From Brevibacillus fulvus (GTDB lineage: Bacteria > Bacillota > Bacilli > Brevibacillales > Brevibacillaceae), in the NCBI RefSeq assembly GCF_016908525.1, contig NZ_JAFBEB010000004.1, positions 186,001 through 250,000 of the forward strand: DNA of 64,000 nucleotides. The letters are read 5' to 3'. The stretch's first letter is position 1. Each line of letters begins with the position of its first letter. The position numbers were made by a program, and so were the translations under genes. Shown piece after piece: positions 1-11,497 of this stretch. The notes beneath the pieces were generated by a model. It made no database searches. It saw only the letters and a list, made by a program, of their open reading frames with translations, and had not been told where the DNA came from.

Positions 1-1373
<1,373 letters not shown>

Positions 1374-1451
1374 AATTCCGCCTCCCGCATGTTTATTGAA
1401 ACAGCAAGGCTGACAACAGGAAGACGGAACAAGAAGCTTGGCCTTTGCCGT

Positions 1452-2036
1452 TTAAAACAATCGGATGCCAAACTGTGAGAGCATTTTCGCTGTTAACTGC
1501 AAGGGCAGACCGACGACAGTAAAATAGTCGCCTTGTATTTCCTCGACAAGGGTTGCCCCAAACCCTTGAATAGCATAAGAGCCTGCTTTGTCCATCGGTT
1601 CTCTGGTAGAGATGTACCCACGAATCTCTTGGTCGGTCATTTTGCGCATCTTCACCTGAGTCGCACTGTGCGCGACCTGAACCGCTTGCGTGGCTGCCTC
1701 AATCAGCGCAACGCCGGTATAGACGGTATGCGTCCTCCCTTGCAAGGCTGTCAGCATTCGAAAGGCATCGTCTTCATCCATAGGTTTTCCCAGGATGTTT
1801 CCATCGAGCACAACGATCGTATCAGCCCCGATCACAATGCCTGAGGATATTTTCCCGGCAATTTCCCGCGCCTTGCGCAAAGAGAGCTGTTCAACCACTT
1901 CAGCTGGCGTCAGCGAGGATGAAAACGTCTCCTCCACATCACTGCTCATAATCGTGAAGGGAAGCTTCAGTGTTTCCAACAACTCGCGCCTTCTCGGTGA
2001 AGAGGAAGCCAGTATAATCTCTGCTGCCTTTTCCAT
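1452..2036 (-). CDS. maf: Maf-type nucleotide pyrophosphatase (septum formation inhibitor Maf)
   Basis: 194-residue Maf/HAM1-like fold protein. Family members hydrolyse dTTP/UTP and modified nucleotides and, when overproduced in B. subtilis, inhibit septation. The signature ASSSPRRREL is at residues 10-19 and the conserved acidic segment GADTIVVLDG is in the middle. The ATG at 2036 has a weak AGGTG upstream. The 3' end of the DUF4321 gene lies 12 bases upstream, so the two are very probably co-transcribed. Order and length are normal for Bacillales. Confidence 0.95.
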   Translation of the reverse strand: MEKAAEIILASSSPRRRELLETLKLPFTIMSSDVEETFSSSLTPAEVVEQLSLRKAREIAGKISSGIVIGADTIVVLDGNILGKPMDEDDAFRMLTALQGRTHTVYTGVALIEAATQAVQVAHSATQVKMRKMTDQEIRGYISTREPMDKAGSYAIQGFGATLVEEIQGDYFTVVGLPLQLTAKMLSQFGIRLF

Positions 2037-2048
2037 CTCTACTTACAC

Positions 2049-2303
2049 CTACTTTATTTTGCGATATATCCAGAAAGCGAGGGCAAGCCCTCCGATACTT
2101 GTCAGATTTAGTTTTACCTGAAACGTCAAATCATACTTCAAGATGTCTAAATCTGCAGCGGGAGTCCAAGTGATTACTTTTGCTGTTTGCAAAAATGGCA
2201 ACCATGGTCCCAGTATTTCCCCCAAGATACTGCCAAACAGCAATCCCGCAATCAATAACACAACCAATGTCAGGGTTTCCTTCCCCCGCATATATACCCT
2301 CAT
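2049..2303 (-). CDS. Small membrane protein, DUF4321 type
   Basis: 84-residue protein of unknown function. It has an N-terminal membrane helix (about residues 11-30, LVVLLIAGLLFGSILGEILG), a short exposed stretch and a second hydrophobic segment near the C-terminus (GGLALAFWIYRKIK). It matches the DUF4321 family, which I recall as commonly sitting beside maf in Clostridia and Bacillales. Two starts are possible: ATG at 2303, or the in-frame ATG at 2291 (MRGKETL), which has AGGG five bases upstream. It lies between the spoIIB terminator and maf and probably heads the maf-radC-mreB transcript. Confidence 0.75.
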   Translation of the reverse strand: MRVYMRGKETLTLVVLLIAGLLFGSILGEILGPWLPFLQTAKVITWTPAADLDILKYDLTFQVKLNLTSIGGLALAFWIYRKIK

Positions 2304-2405
2304 CCCTTTTCCCTTCTATTGATTGAAGGGAATTCTCTTTACCAACCATTAGTGTAGCAAATGCCGAGAGTTGAGACAATCCCTGATGCCGTTTGTTAAA
2401 ATTTA

Positions 2406-2447
2406 TAAAAAAACAACGGTCTCTGCAAGGAAAGTTTAGAGACCGTT
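2406..2447 (-). terminator. Rho-independent terminator of the spoIIB-like gene
   Basis: A 10-bp perfect inverted repeat (AACGGTCTCT at 2415-2424 with its complement at 2438-2447) has a 13-base loop. In the minus direction it is followed by a T-rich run (complement of 2406-2413). It sits 26 bases after the spoIIB-like stop codon. Confidence 0.85.
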
Positions 2448-2473
2448 TCACTTGAATATTTATCATTGTCAGA

Positions 2474-3706
2474 TCACGACAGTTTGCTCCAGCTTAAATA
2501 ATTTTGCAAATAGGCCAGAACGCCCCCTTGCACTTGCCAAGCATAGGATTCCGCTTGTGACGGTTTATTGTCGGCCAACGCTGCCGACATTTTTTCCTGG
2601 GCCGCCATCGCCTGATTAAGACCGGTAATCATTCCATTGACATACGGTTCCCACTCTTGCGGAAACTGACCGCTCCGGCTCTGCTCAAGGAATTGACGGT
2701 GCTGCTCTTTGAGATGATTCATTTCTTCAGCCGTGATTTTTTGCGCATTCGGATCATTGCCAATTTTGCCTGACCAGTAACTGAGATCGCCAACCAACGA
2801 AAGCCCTGTGGCAAACATATTTTGCAAACCACCGGCACTTTCTTGGGAAGCGGACGCGGTTACCGTGACATTAGGCCGCTCGACTTCCGGAATGGTTAGC
2901 TCTTTTATATAGACTTCCATTCCTTTGTTTTTCAAGTAACTGGCTAATCCTAGCAAATCATCGCGTTTCGGAGCGACCGCAACATAAAGATATTGTTTTC
3001 CCTCCTGCTCGACAAGCATATGCGGCAGTCCTTGTTGCTCCAGTTGGGTAATCGCCGTTTGCGCCGCTTCCGCTGTAGCAAACACGCCAAATTGCGCCAT
3101 CATCAACGTCTGCTCTGCCACTTTGATCCGCAGTTGCGTTTGCGCAGGCGGACTCATTGGCTCGGTTTCCGTCTGTTGCGGCTCATCGGGGACAGAGGCG
3201 TTCTCCCCCGGCAGTTCCAGGCCAGTGGTAAAGGTGGTTAATGACTGAAAGGTTCCGTCCAATACATTGCGATAAGTAGAAGAAAACTGTTCTTGCAAGA
3301 AAGCGGTCAACACGAAAAAACCAAAGATCAGCCCGATTGCAATCGCGCTGAACAGAGTGAGCGTCGTTTGCAGCAGAGGATTTTTGGAAAGATACCATTT
3401 GCGGTAATGCCATTTGTCCGCAACATCATCTATTTCTTCATGGAAATCGTTCGGATCTGTTTCAGTTTTTGCGTTGACAGGCGAGACTGTCATACGATTA
3501 CCGTCGGTACGGACTTCCAGCAGCCGTTCCCAAGCATCTTTCTCCGATTTGCCGATCTCGCCTGGCGACGGCGTTTCTGTTTCCTCTTTCCTTACGATCG
3601 GCGTCGTTACGACCGGCGCCGGCACCGCAACAGGGGGTGTATTTTTCAATTCCATCTGCTGTCCGTTCAGTTTTACGCTGATCTGGCTATTCCGTTTATC
3701 TGCCAC
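2474..3706 (-). CDS. spoIIB: SPOR-domain membrane protein, SpoIIB-like by position
   Basis: 410-residue bitopic membrane protein. Residues 1-110 are acidic, proline-rich and cytoplasmic; one membrane helix follows at about 115-140 (LFSAIAIGLIFGFFVLTAFL), then a linker. A SPOR-like repeat (about 200-275, MAQFGVFATAEAAQTAITQL and KNKGMEVYIKELTIPE) would bind denuded septal peptidoglycan. The start is GTG at 3706 with GGGAGG upstream. In B. subtilis spoIIB lies between comC and maf; here it lies between murC and the DUF4321-maf pair, so synteny plus SPOR architecture support SpoIIB, which guides septal thinning at engulfment. Sequence conservation outside SPOR cannot be judged here. Confidence 0.7.
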   Translation of the reverse strand: MADKRNSQISVKLNGQQMELKNTPPVAVPAPVVTTPIVRKEETETPSPGEIGKSEKDAWERLLEVRTDGNRMTVSPVNAKTETDPNDFHEEIDDVADKWHYRKWYLSKNPLLQTTLTLFSAIAIGLIFGFFVLTAFLQEQFSSTYRNVLDGTFQSLTTFTTGLELPGENASVPDEPQQTETEPMSPPAQTQLRIKVAEQTLMMAQFGVFATAEAAQTAITQLEQQGLPHMLVEQEGKQYLYVAVAPKRDDLLGLASYLKNKGMEVYIKELTIPEVERPNVTVTASASQESAGGLQNMFATGLSLVGDLSYWSGKIGNDPNAQKITAEEMNHLKEQHRQFLEQSRSGQFPQEWEPYVNGMITGLNQAMAAQEKMSAALADNKPSQAESYAWQVQGGVLAYLQNYLSWSKLS

Positions 3707-3819
3707 ATTGTTTACCTCCCTTGCTCTTCCAACTCTAGTAGTACTAGCTTACGATCGAAAAAAGAGGCTTATGACAGAAAAGTCCGGAACTTTTTTAAGC
3801 AAATGACTCGGTTATCAAT

Positions 3820-3863
3820 AAAAAAGAAGCAAAATCCAGCGAGTGATCAGTGGATTTTGCTTC
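3820..3863 (-). terminator. Rho-independent terminator downstream of murC
   Basis: A 13-bp perfect inverted repeat (GAAGCAAAATCCA at 3826-3838, complement at 3851-3863) is followed in the minus direction by a run of T. It ends transcription coming from murC (stop at 3947). The 83 bases between the murC stop and the hairpin hold no recognisable gene. Confidence 0.88.
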
Positions 3864-3946
3864 GCGTCTTCTCGTTATGCAATCGGTAGCGGGCGACCTT
3901 CCAAAAATTTGCGCCGATAACCCGACCGACAAAGAATGTTGTCTGG

Positions 3947-5338
3947 TTAATTGACCAGTTTATCCGCGAGCCAATGGGCCGATTTCCAAATATCCCCGGC
4001 CCCCATCGTCAGCACAAGATCGCCCGGTCGTATTTTATTGATCAGATGTTCCTGCACTTCTTCCTTAGTCGGGATATATTGCGCGCCCGGATGGCTGTTG
4101 TTGCGAATTTTTTCGACCAGTACTTGTGAAGAGACCCCTTCGATCTTTTGCTCACCCGCCGGTGAATAAATATCGGTAATGATCACTTCATCCGCTTCCC
4201 GGAACGCGCGGCTGAATTCTTCCATCAAGAAATGCGTTCTCGTATAGCGCTGCGGCTGAAATACCGCAATCACCCGGCGGCCCGACGCTCTCGCCCCGTT
4301 TAACGTGGCCATAATTTCCGTCGGGTGGTGGGCATAATCGTCCACGACAAGAATATCGCGAATTTCACCGATAATTTGGAAACGGCGTTTGGCTCCTCTG
4401 AAGCTGGCCAGCGCAGCCGTAATTTGCGCAAATTCCACGCCCAGGTCCATGCAGATGATAATCGCTGCCAAGGCATTGGCGATATTGTGCTTGCCGGGAA
4501 TATTCAGCATCAGTTCTCCCAACCGCAGTTCGCCTTTCCAAATTTCGCACTTGGTCATTCGATCGCCACAGACAATCTTCTTGGCAGTGTAATCGGCCTG
4601 ATCAGCGAATTCCGGTTCAATCGCATACGTAAGGATCGTTTTGTCAACGGTCGAGAGCAGTTGTCTTACATGACAATCATCGAGACAAACGATCGCTTTG
4701 CCTTCCTGTTGCAGATGGCTAAGGAATTTTCCATAAGCCTGTTTCAAATTGGCGAAGTCGCCGCCGAAATGCTCCAAATGATCGGCTTCGATATTGGTAA
4801 TCACTTCATAGACGGGGCGATATTCCAAGAAAGAGCCATCACTCTCATCCGCTTCCGCTACGACAATCTGACTTTTTCCGGCTTTGGCATTCGTTCCTGC
4901 GTTCATCATTTCTCCGCCAATAATAAAAGTCGGTTCAAGTCCACACTCTTCAAGCACATGCGCAATCATTGAGGAGGTGGTTGTTTTACCGTGGGCGCCT
5001 GCCACTGCAATTCCCGTCCGTTCATTCAAGATTTGCGCCAGCATTTGTGAACGGTGCATGACCGGAATACCTTTCGCCGCCGCTGCAGCCACTTCCACAT
5101 TTTCTTTCGGGATGCTCGTGGAGTAAACAACGATATCTGCACCGTCTACATTTTTTGCATCATGCCCCTCGTAAACAATGGCACCACGTGCAGCCAGCTT
5201 TTTTGCCAATTCATTCATTGCTACGTCTGAGCCGGAAACCTTGTATCCAAGGTCGATCAAGACGCGGGCGATGGCACTCATACCATAACCGCCTATGCCC
5301 ACAAAGTGGACGTGTTGTGCCTGATCCACCCTATTCAC
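3947..5338 (-). CDS. murC: UDP-N-acetylmuramate-L-alanine ligase
   Basis: 463-residue Mur ligase that adds L-Ala to UDP-MurNAc, the first amino-acid step of peptidoglycan synthesis in the cytoplasm. The N-terminal Rossmann motif is [10 protein letters not shown], the ATP P-loop is [11 protein letters not shown] (about residue 113), and the Mur ligase C-terminal domain begins near 310 ([10 protein letters not shown]). The start is GTG at 5338, overlapping the folC stop by eight bases (translational coupling); an alternative GTG at 5329 also has an AGGTGA box upstream. Length is normal. In B. subtilis murC lies elsewhere, so its place behind folC differs from that model. Confidence 0.96.
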   Translation of the reverse strand: MNRVDQAQHVHFVGIGGYGMSAIARVLIDLGYKVSGSDVAMNELAKKLAARGAIVYEGHDAKNVDGADIVVYSTSIPKENVEVAAAAAKGIPVMHRSQMLAQILNERTGIAVAGAHGKTTTSSMIAHVLEECGLEPTFIIGGEMMNAGTNAKAGKSQIVVAEADESDGSFLEYRPVYEVITNIEADHLEHFGGDFANLKQAYGKFLSHLQQEGKAIVCLDDCHVRQLLSTVDKTILTYAIEPEFADQADYTAKKIVCGDRMTKCEIWKGELRLGELMLNIPGKHNIANALAAIIICMDLGVEFAQITAALASFRGAKRRFQIIGEIRDILVVDDYAHHPTEIMATLNGARASGRRVIAVFQPQRYTRTHFLMEEFSRAFREADEVIITDIYSPAGEQKIEGVSSQVLVEKIRNNSHPGAQYIPTKEEVQEHLINKIRPGDLVLTMGAGDIWKSAHWLADKLVN

Positions 5339-6698
5339 CTGCCTCTTCTACCGTTATGGGAAAGATTGCGCGCACTTGAGAGATAAAATAGAGTGAGCCG
5401 CAGACGATCAATACGTCATTTTGATGCTCTTCCTGTTTGCTCATCCACGTACGCAAAAAATGATGCCAATCCGCTACAAGCTGAAGCTTTGAGTCGTTCC
5501 ATTCCGCCACGCCAAACGAATCCAGCAAGGTTTCGGCCGACGCAGCCCGGGGAAAATCGAACGTAGTCACATAAACGCGTTCCACCTGTTGCTGCAGCGG
5601 GCGCCAGGCAGCAGCCATACCCGCCAACGGTTTATCCGCCAGACCAGCGATCAAGAGATTGATTCGCGAATGTGCCGGGATCAATGCTTGCAAGCTGTTG
5701 ACCAGAGCTTGCATGCCTTCCACATTATGGGCACCATCCAGCAAAATCAACGGTTTCTGCCCGACGACTTCCAGACGTCCCGGCCATCTCGTTTGTTGCA
5801 GACCTTTTGCAATTTCTTCTTCATCCAAAAGATAAGAATAAAACTCGCGCAACAAGTCGATCACCATGACGGCCAAAGCGGCGTTATAAACTTGATGGGT
5901 GCCGTTCAGGCTGATTCGATATTCTGAGGCTGTGCGTCTGAAGAGTCCCTCGTACCGGAAACGTTGTTCCCCCAGCTGGGCGTCGAGCGGTTCTGCCGAG
6001 TAATGTGTTCCATACTTGTAGAGGGAGCTCTTGCCCTTTTTCGCCGCTTCCTCCATGACCGCCAGCGCTTCCGGCAACATATTTCCCAAAACAACCGGGA
6101 TTCCCGGTTTGATGATACCGGCCTTTTCCCGGGCAATGGACTCAATGCTGTCCCCAAGCACGTCTGTATGATCAAGCCCGACATTCGTAATGACCGACAA
6201 CAGCGGGGCAACTACATTGGTGGAGTCAAGTCTTCCTCCCAATCCTGTTTCCCAAATCACGACAGCAGGCTGAACCACTTTGGCATAATACAAAATTGCA
6301 ATGGTGGTGATGACTTCAAATTCGGTTGGCGAACCGTGCTCTGTCGCATGCTCGCAAAGCTCGACGAGCGGTTTCACTTCATTCACCAGCGACAACAGAT
6401 CTTGCTGCGGAATCAACGCTCCATTGTAGCGAATTCTCTCCCGAAAATCGGTGATATAAGGAGAGGTAAAAGTTCCGACGCTGTACCCCGCTTCCTGCAA
6501 CATCTGGGTTAAATAAGCACAGGTCGAGCCTTTGCCATTCGTTCCCGCCACATGAACAAAAGCCAAACGCCGCTCAGGATGACCCAATTGCCCCAGCATC
6601 CAGCGCATCCGCTCCAGCCCAGGCTTTTGTCCAAAGCGAAGCAAACCATGCAGCCAGTCGAGTGCTTCATTATAAGTGGAAAAACCTTCTTCCATCAT
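5331..6698 (-). CDS. folC: Folylpolyglutamate synthase / dihydrofolate synthase
   Basis: 455-residue Mur-ligase-superfamily enzyme that adds glutamate to dihydropteroate and polyglutamylates folates. The signature [15 protein letters not shown]-loop is at about residues 50-63, the conserved FTSPY at about 78-82, and a [10 protein letters not shown] segment near 150. The ATG at 6698 is followed directly by a second ATG; GGAG lies upstream. It is 39 bases behind valS, as in B. subtilis (valS-folC), and overlaps murC, so the T-box in front of valS probably controls all three genes. No comC prepilin peptidase gene follows, unlike B. subtilis. Confidence 0.95.
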   Translation of the reverse strand: MMEEGFSTYNEALDWLHGLLRFGQKPGLERMRWMLGQLGHPERRLAFVHVAGTNGKGSTCAYLTQMLQEAGYSVGTFTSPYITDFRERIRYNGALIPQQDLLSLVNEVKPLVELCEHATEHGSPTEFEVITTIAILYYAKVVQPAVVIWETGLGGRLDSTNVVAPLLSVITNVGLDHTDVLGDSIESIAREKAGIIKPGIPVVLGNMLPEALAVMEEAAKKGKSSLYKYGTHYSAEPLDAQLGEQRFRYEGLFRRTASEYRISLNGTHQVYNAALAVMVIDLLREFYSYLLDEEEIAKGLQQTRWPGRLEVVGQKPLILLDGAHNVEGMQALVNSLQALIPAHSRINLLIAGLADKPLAGMAAAWRPLQQQVERVYVTTFDFPRAASAETLLDSFGVAEWNDSKLQLVADWHHFLRTWMSKQEEHQNDVLIVCGSLYFISQVRAIFPITVEEAGE

Positions 6699-6737
6699 CT
6701 ATGACTCCATTCTTAAAAGTATGCCTGTTTTTTGTTT

Positions 6738-9410
6738 TCATGCCTCTTTTAATTCAGCCAACCGAGCGAGCACTTTCTCCCGTTTCTCCATGTAATCGGC
6801 CATTTTCGCCTTTTCTTCCGCAATTACTTTTTCCGGAGCCTTGGCAATAAAGCCAGGATTGTTCAATTTTTTCTCGATCCGCTCCACTTCGGCATGCAGT
6901 GTGGCCAGTTCTTTCTCCAACCGTTTCACTTCCTGTTCCAGATCAACCAAACCGGCCAACGGCAGGAACAATTCCGCACCGCTTACCACGGCAGACATCG
7001 CCTTCTCCGGCGGCGTCAGCTGATCGGTAATCTCCAGCCGCTCGGGATTGCAGAAACGGATGAGATACTCTCTCGATTGCGTCAATCGTGCCAGTGTCAC
7101 TTGATCACTCGCCTTGATCAACAGCTCAATTTTTTTCGACATCGGTACGTTTACTTCGGCGCGAATATTCCGCACGCTGCGGATGACTTCCATCAACAAG
7201 CCCATTTCCGCTTCCGCGTCCGGATTCAGCCATTGCTGGTCAACTTGCGGCCACTGCGCAATCGTCAGGCTCGTTCCCTGATGCGGCAGAGCTTGCCAGA
7301 TTTCTTCTGTAATAAATGGCATGAACGGGTGCAGCAACCGCAACGTTTGATCGAGCACTGTAACAAGTACGGATTGGGTTGTTTTCTTGGCAGCCGGATC
7401 TTCGCCGTATAGCGGAAGTTTGGCCATCTCAATGTACCAGTCGCACAAATCATCCCAGATAAAGTTGTACAAGACGCGTCCGGCTTCACCGAATTCATAG
7501 GCATCGATCAATCTGGTCACATCCGCAATTGTTGCTTGCAAGCGGGAGAGGATCCATTTGTCGGCAATGTTCAGTTCGCCTGTCAAATCAATGTCCTCGT
7601 AGCGGAAGCCTGAGAGGTTCATTAAAGCAAAGCGGGAGGCATTCCAGATCTTGTTTGCAAAATTGCGGTTTGACTCAACTTTTTCCCAATAGAAGCGTTG
7701 GTCATTGCCTGGCGAGTTTCCGGTTGCCAGCGTAAACCGAAGCGCATCGGCGCCATACTTTTCAATGACTTCCATCGGATCAACGCCATTCCCGAGCGAC
7801 TTGGACATTTTCCGTCCTTCTGAATCGCGGATGATGCCGTGAATCAGCACGGTCTCAAACGGATTTTGCCCGGTAAACTCCAAACCGGTAAAGATCATGC
7901 GCGCCACCCAGAAGAAAATGATGTCGTAGCCGGTAACCAGCACATTGGTCGGATAAAAATACTTGAAGTCTTCCGTCTCATCCGGCCAGCCCAATGTGGA
8001 AAACGGCCACAATCCCGAACTGAACCACGTATCGAGCACGTCGTTGTCTTGCTCGAGCCGGTGACTGTGACAATGCGGACATTCGCTGACATCATCCCGC
8101 GAGACAACCATCTCGCCGCAATCCTGGCAATACCAGGCCGGAATTCGATGGCCCCACCACAATTGCCGGGAAATACACCAGTCACGAATATTTTCGATCC
8201 AGCGCAAATAGTTATTTTTAAAACGCTCCGGCACAAACTTGACGCTCTGCTCGCTGGCCGCGCTCGCCAAAGCTTGATCAGCCAAAGGCTGCATTTTGAC
8301 AAACCATTGGGTTGACAAATACGGCTCTACAACCGCATCGGTCCGCTCGCTGTGTCCGACCTGATGGATATGTTCCTCAATCTTGAACATCACGCCTTGT
8401 TCCGTGAGGTCTTTAATGATTTGCTTGCGGCAGGCGAACCGGTCCAGACCTTGGTACGGCCCAGCTTGCTCGTTCATCGTCCCGGTTTCATCCATGACCA
8501 CGATTTGTTCCAAGTTATGACGCAAACCGACTTCAAAATCGTTGGGATCGTGAGCCGGAGTAATTTTGACGGCGCCAGAACCAAATTCTGGGTCAACGTA
8601 CTCGTCGGCGACAATCGGTATGTGCCGTCCGACAATCGGCAGCACGACATACTTGCCCACCAGATGTTTGTAGCGTTCATCATCGGGATGCACCGCCACT
8701 GCAGTATCCCCCAGCATCGTTTCCGGCCGGGTGGTGGCCACTTCGATATAGCCGCTGCCATCGACCAACGGATAGCGCAGGTGGTGCAGCGCTCCTTTTA
8801 CTTCCTTGTAAATGACCTCAATGTCAGACAGCGCGGTTCGAGCAACCGGGTCCCAGTTAATAATCCGGTTTCCGCGATAAATCAATCCTTTTTCATAAAG
8901 ACGGACAAACACTTCCCGCACGGCACGGGACAATCCTTCATCCATCGTAAAACGTTCGCGGGTGTAGTCGAGCGCAAGGCCCAGTTTTTCCCATTGCTCA
9001 CGAATATGATTGGCGTATACATGCTTCCATTCCCAAACCTTTTCCAGGAATTTCTCACGCCCCAGATCATAGCGGGAAATGCCTTCCTCACGCAGATTGG
9101 CTTCTACTTTGGCCTGGGTCGCAATTCCGGCATGGTCCATCCCCGGCAGGAACAGTGTACTGTACCCTTGCATCCGTTTGGTGCGGGTCAGAATATCCTG
9201 CAAAGTCGTATCCAACGCATGGCCCAAGTGCAATTTCCCCGTCACGTTTGGCGGGGGAATGACAATCGTGTACGGTTTTTTCTGCGGATCGCGCTCCGCC
9301 TTGAAAAACTGCTGTTCGATCCAATAGCGATACCATTTGGCTTCCGCCGTTTTCGGATCGAAATTTTTTGGCAGTACATTTTCCAGTTCCTGCTGTTGTT
9401 CCGTTGACAA
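6738..9410 (-). CDS. valS: Valyl-tRNA synthetase
   Basis: 890-residue class I aminoacyl-tRNA synthetase. The ATP-binding HIGH variant HLGH lies in [15 protein letters not shown] (about residue 60) and KMSKS in [12 protein letters not shown]. The CP1 editing domain lies between them. A C-terminal coiled coil ([20 protein letters not shown]) binds tRNA. The start is TTG at 9410, with AAAGGAGG nine bases upstream; no ATG is suitably placed. It is controlled by the T-box leader at 9462-9777. Confidence 0.98.
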   Translation of the reverse strand: MSTEQQQELENVLPKNFDPKTAEAKWYRYWIEQQFFKAERDPQKKPYTIVIPPPNVTGKLHLGHALDTTLQDILTRTKRMQGYSTLFLPGMDHAGIATQAKVEANLREEGISRYDLGREKFLEKVWEWKHVYANHIREQWEKLGLALDYTRERFTMDEGLSRAVREVFVRLYEKGLIYRGNRIINWDPVARTALSDIEVIYKEVKGALHHLRYPLVDGSGYIEVATTRPETMLGDTAVAVHPDDERYKHLVGKYVVLPIVGRHIPIVADEYVDPEFGSGAVKITPAHDPNDFEVGLRHNLEQIVVMDETGTMNEQAGPYQGLDRFACRKQIIKDLTEQGVMFKIEEHIHQVGHSERTDAVVEPYLSTQWFVKMQPLADQALASAASEQSVKFVPERFKNNYLRWIENIRDWCISRQLWWGHRIPAWYCQDCGEMVVSRDDVSECPHCHSHRLEQDNDVLDTWFSSGLWPFSTLGWPDETEDFKYFYPTNVLVTGYDIIFFWVARMIFTGLEFTGQNPFETVLIHGIIRDSEGRKMSKSLGNGVDPMEVIEKYGADALRFTLATGNSPGNDQRFYWEKVESNRNFANKIWNASRFALMNLSGFRYEDIDLTGELNIADKWILSRLQATIADVTRLIDAYEFGEAGRVLYNFIWDDLCDWYIEMAKLPLYGEDPAAKKTTQSVLVTVLDQTLRLLHPFMPFITEEIWQALPHQGTSLTIAQWPQVDQQWLNPDAEAEMGLLMEVIRSVRNIRAEVNVPMSKKIELLIKASDQVTLARLTQSREYLIRFCNPERLEITDQLTPPEKAMSAVVSGAELFLPLAGLVDLEQEVKRLEKELATLHAEVERIEKKLNNPGFIAKAPEKVIAEEKAKMADYMEKREKVLARLAELKEA

Positions 9411-9461
9411 TTGAAAAACCTCCTTTTTGGCTTACCCTCTCTTGAAAACGATTAAGGAAAA

Positions 9462-9496
9462 TAAAAAAACCCTCCATCCCAAAGGACGAAAGGGTT
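9462..9496 (-). terminator. T-box regulated terminator
   Basis: AACCCT (9469-9474) pairs with AGGGTT (9491-9496), extended by CC/GG pairs around a short loop. In the minus direction it is followed by seven T before the valS ribosome-binding site. It is mutually exclusive with the antiterminator formed by the T-box sequence at 9502-9515. Confidence 0.9.
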
Positions 9497-9777
9497 ATTT
9501 TCGCGGTACCACCTTTGTTAGCATGCAGTTTGCGGGTCTTCCCCTGCATGCCCACTCATCATTCAGATAACGGCTGCGGCCGGTCCCGACTACCCACTCC
9601 GGATGCGACAATCAGCCGCCAATCCTTCGTGCTCGCCGAAACAACTCCTGGGCGACCTTCAACAAAACCTGTGCCTTAGAGAATCTCGCAGCGTTTCGAT
9701 TCTCCCTCTCTGCCAAGGCAGCTTTGTTTACTCTTCCCATTCGACGTTTTTGGTCTGCTCATTCAGTTGAAAATCTA
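9462..9777 (-). promoter_or_regulatory. T-box leader (tRNA-Val sensing) of valS
   Basis: The minus-strand leader contains the invariant T-box sequence AAGGTGGTACCGCG (complement of 9502-9515) just before a terminator hairpin. A stem III candidate pairs GCATGCAG with CTGCATGC (9521-9551). The distal stem I contains the typical CAGAGAGGGAG segment. A GTC valine codon, complement of 9654-9656, follows GAAG on the 3' side of stem I and is the likely specifier. Uncharged tRNA-Val would pair with the specifier and T-box and favour antitermination. Confidence 0.95.
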
Positions 9778-9783
9778 CGCTAT

Positions 9784-9813
9784 ATTATATACGAATCGCT
9801 CTTTCCCAGTCAA
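9784..9813 (-). promoter_or_regulatory. Sigma-A promoter of the valS leader
   Basis: On the minus strand TTGACT (9808-9813) and TATAAT (9784-9789) are separated by 18 bases. The start of transcription would lie near 9777, just before stem I of the T-box. The promoter begins only about a dozen bases beyond the stop codon of the STAS gene. Confidence 0.85.
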
Positions 9814-9825
9814 ACCGATTATGGT

Positions 9826-10140
9826 TTAATTCGCTTTTCTCAAAGTGAGACCAAGTGCTTCGCCAAACCCGAGCACTTGCAAAATATCGTAAATTTCTTC
9901 CTGGATATTGATGATCTCCACCTGTTTCCCATTGGCCAATAACTCTTTTGCCGCAAAGAAAATACTGCCGATCCCTGCAGAATCGACAAAGGAGACGGCT
10001 GCGAAGTCGATGTCAATCCGCTCATGCTGCCGGCCCTGTGTGCGAACTAATTGACCCAACTGTTCACTGACTGACATGTCCAGTTCACCCGCTAACAAAA
10101 TCGTCACCAATTGACCCTTTTCCTCTAGCTGAAAGTCCAT
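9826..10140 (-). CDS. STAS-domain anti-anti-sigma-factor-like protein
   Basis: 104-residue single STAS domain of the SpoIIAA/RsbV type. The phosphorylatable serine is in FVDSAGIGS (about residue 54). Such proteins, when dephosphorylated, bind an HATPase partner and release its client. The ATG at 10140 has AAAGGAGG upstream. It is the third gene of a set with the HATPase gene (10219) and the PP2C gene (11498), the classic phosphatase, kinase and substrate trio. No sigma factor gene is adjacent, so the client is unknown. The chromosomal position, between valS and the coat genes, is not that of spoIIA or rsb operons. Confidence 0.88.
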   Translation of the reverse strand: MDFQLEEKGQLVTILLAGELDMSVSEQLGQLVRTQGRQHERIDIDFAAVSFVDSAGIGSIFFAAKELLANGKQVEIINIQEEIYDILQVLGFGEALGLTLRKAN

Positions 10141-10218
10141 GGTTCGACCTCCTTTCCCCGACTTGAATCAAGCACGCACTTTCGATCCCCTTGTCTTAAT
10201 ACCACCGGAAGAAGTGTC

Positions 10219-11475
10219 TCAAACTGGTCGTTTTTTCCTAACAATCTCCAACACCATTCTGGTTCCAAAGACCGAGCTGTTTAATCCGACCTTGTCGCAG
10301 TACTGCAGCATCACCTGAAAGCCCGCTCCCATTGATTGACGAGTCGAGTATCCTTTTTGCAAGGTCAGCTTCGGCAATTCTTCCAAAACCATGCCAAGTC
10401 CCTGATCCAGTACAACGACGCAGCATTTTTGTTCCTGTTCCGACCAATACAAGTCAATTACGCCGCCATTGCCATACTTGAGCATATTGGAAGCGGCCTC
10501 GTTCACCGCTACGATAAACGGAAGCACGCGTTGGGAAGCGAAGGCAAACCGTTCCAACGACTCGCGCAGTTTTTGCCGCAATCCGGCCAGATCGGTTGGC
10601 TGGTCAATTCGCTGCGTGAAGCAGTGCGTTGCCTTTTTTATCATCTGGTACATTTGCTGATCCCGCAGCAAGACGAGCTTGCCTTGGGTGACCAAGGCCA
10701 ACACATGGCGATACAGCTCCCACTCTTGCATCTGCCGTTCCCGCTCGGCGGCAACCGCTTCCGTAACATCGAGGATCACCACTCCACAGGTTCGTTCATT
10801 CAGCGGCAACACATGCACATCGTATATTTGATGAAGCCTGGTGGACATCACTTGTTCACGTCTTGCCTGGCCGCTGCCGAGCGCCTTTTCGACCGCTTCT
10901 GCAATCGCCGCTTCCCCAATCTCGTTGAGCGCGGGTGAATGCCCCCCCTCAAGGGATTTGAGCTGGCCATCCTCCCATACGAACATATACAATTTTTGCA
11001 ACTGCCGAAGGATCGATAATTTTTGCAGTTCTTGCTTGATTAATTCCCGCTGTTTTTCTTCTTCCGGACCGAGCTTTGACAAAATGGCGCTTGGCTCCAG
11101 TTCATGGCTCAAATGCCAGGAATGGAACTCTTCGAGCAACAGCCGTTCCAAAATATCCTCTTTGCGCAACACCTTTTCAATATCCAGCACGATATAACAC
11201 TGCTTGTCCAGACTCGGACCCGCGCTGCCGATAATGCGGTAATCGGCGGAAAGTTCCACTTCATAGCGGCCCGGCGGCCATTTTTCGTAGGTGCGCAAAC
11301 CAATGGTCAGCCGGCTCACCGCTCGTAACTCTGCTTTCAGTTTTGCTCCTGAAGCGAGATGAGTCGCCGTTATCGGCCTCGGCGGGATTACTTTTTTTCC
11401 CATACCGTTTGCCTTCAGCCCATCAAGACAGTTTGTACAGCCTGGATTTTCCGGACACTGATCACACAACAGCAT
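10219..11475 (-). CDS. HATPase (SpoIIAB/RsbW-like) protein with N-terminal Cys4 motif and PAS-like centre
   Basis: 418 residues. The N-terminus MLLCDQCPENPGCTNC gives C4-x2-C7-x5-C13-x2-C16, a metal- or Fe-S-binding pattern. A mixed alpha/beta centre (about 155-240, FVWEDGQ to VVILDVTEAV) resembles a PAS domain. The C-terminal GHKL ATPase has the N box NEAASN (325-330), G1 DQGLG (357-361), the GYST segment (375-378) and G2 GAGF (383-386). This places it with serine kinases/anti-sigma factors that phosphorylate STAS partners. The ATG at 11475 has AAGGAA upstream; upstream in-frame codons would overlap the PP2C gene. The Cys4 motif suggests redox or metal input, which is inference. Client unknown. 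Confidence 0.82.
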   Translation of the reverse strand: MLLCDQCPENPGCTNCLDGLKANGMGKKVIPPRPITATHLASGAKLKAELRAVSRLTIGLRTYEKWPPGRYEVELSADYRIIGSAGPSLDKQCYIVLDIEKVLRKEDILERLLLEEFHSWHLSHELEPSAILSKLGPEEEKQRELIKQELQKLSILRQLQKLYMFVWEDGQLKSLEGGHSPALNEIGEAAIAEAVEKALGSGQARREQVMSTRLHQIYDVHVLPLNERTCGVVILDVTEAVAAERERQMQEWELYRHVLALVTQGKLVLLRDQQMYQMIKKATHCFTQRIDQPTDLAGLRQKLRESLERFAFASQRVLPFIVAVNEAASNMLKYGNGGVIDLYWSEQEQKCCVVVLDQGLGMVLEELPKLTLQKGYSTRQSMGAGFQVMLQYCDKVGLNSSVFGTRMVLEIVRKKRPV

Positions 11476-11497
11476 GTAATTTCGTTCCTTTCTTCCG

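Noticed and set aside
8352-9407. Plus-strand open frame of 351 codons opposite valS
   Set aside because: Shadow of valS, same reasoning; similar long shadows occur opposite tig, hemB and the 5'-nucleotidase gene.
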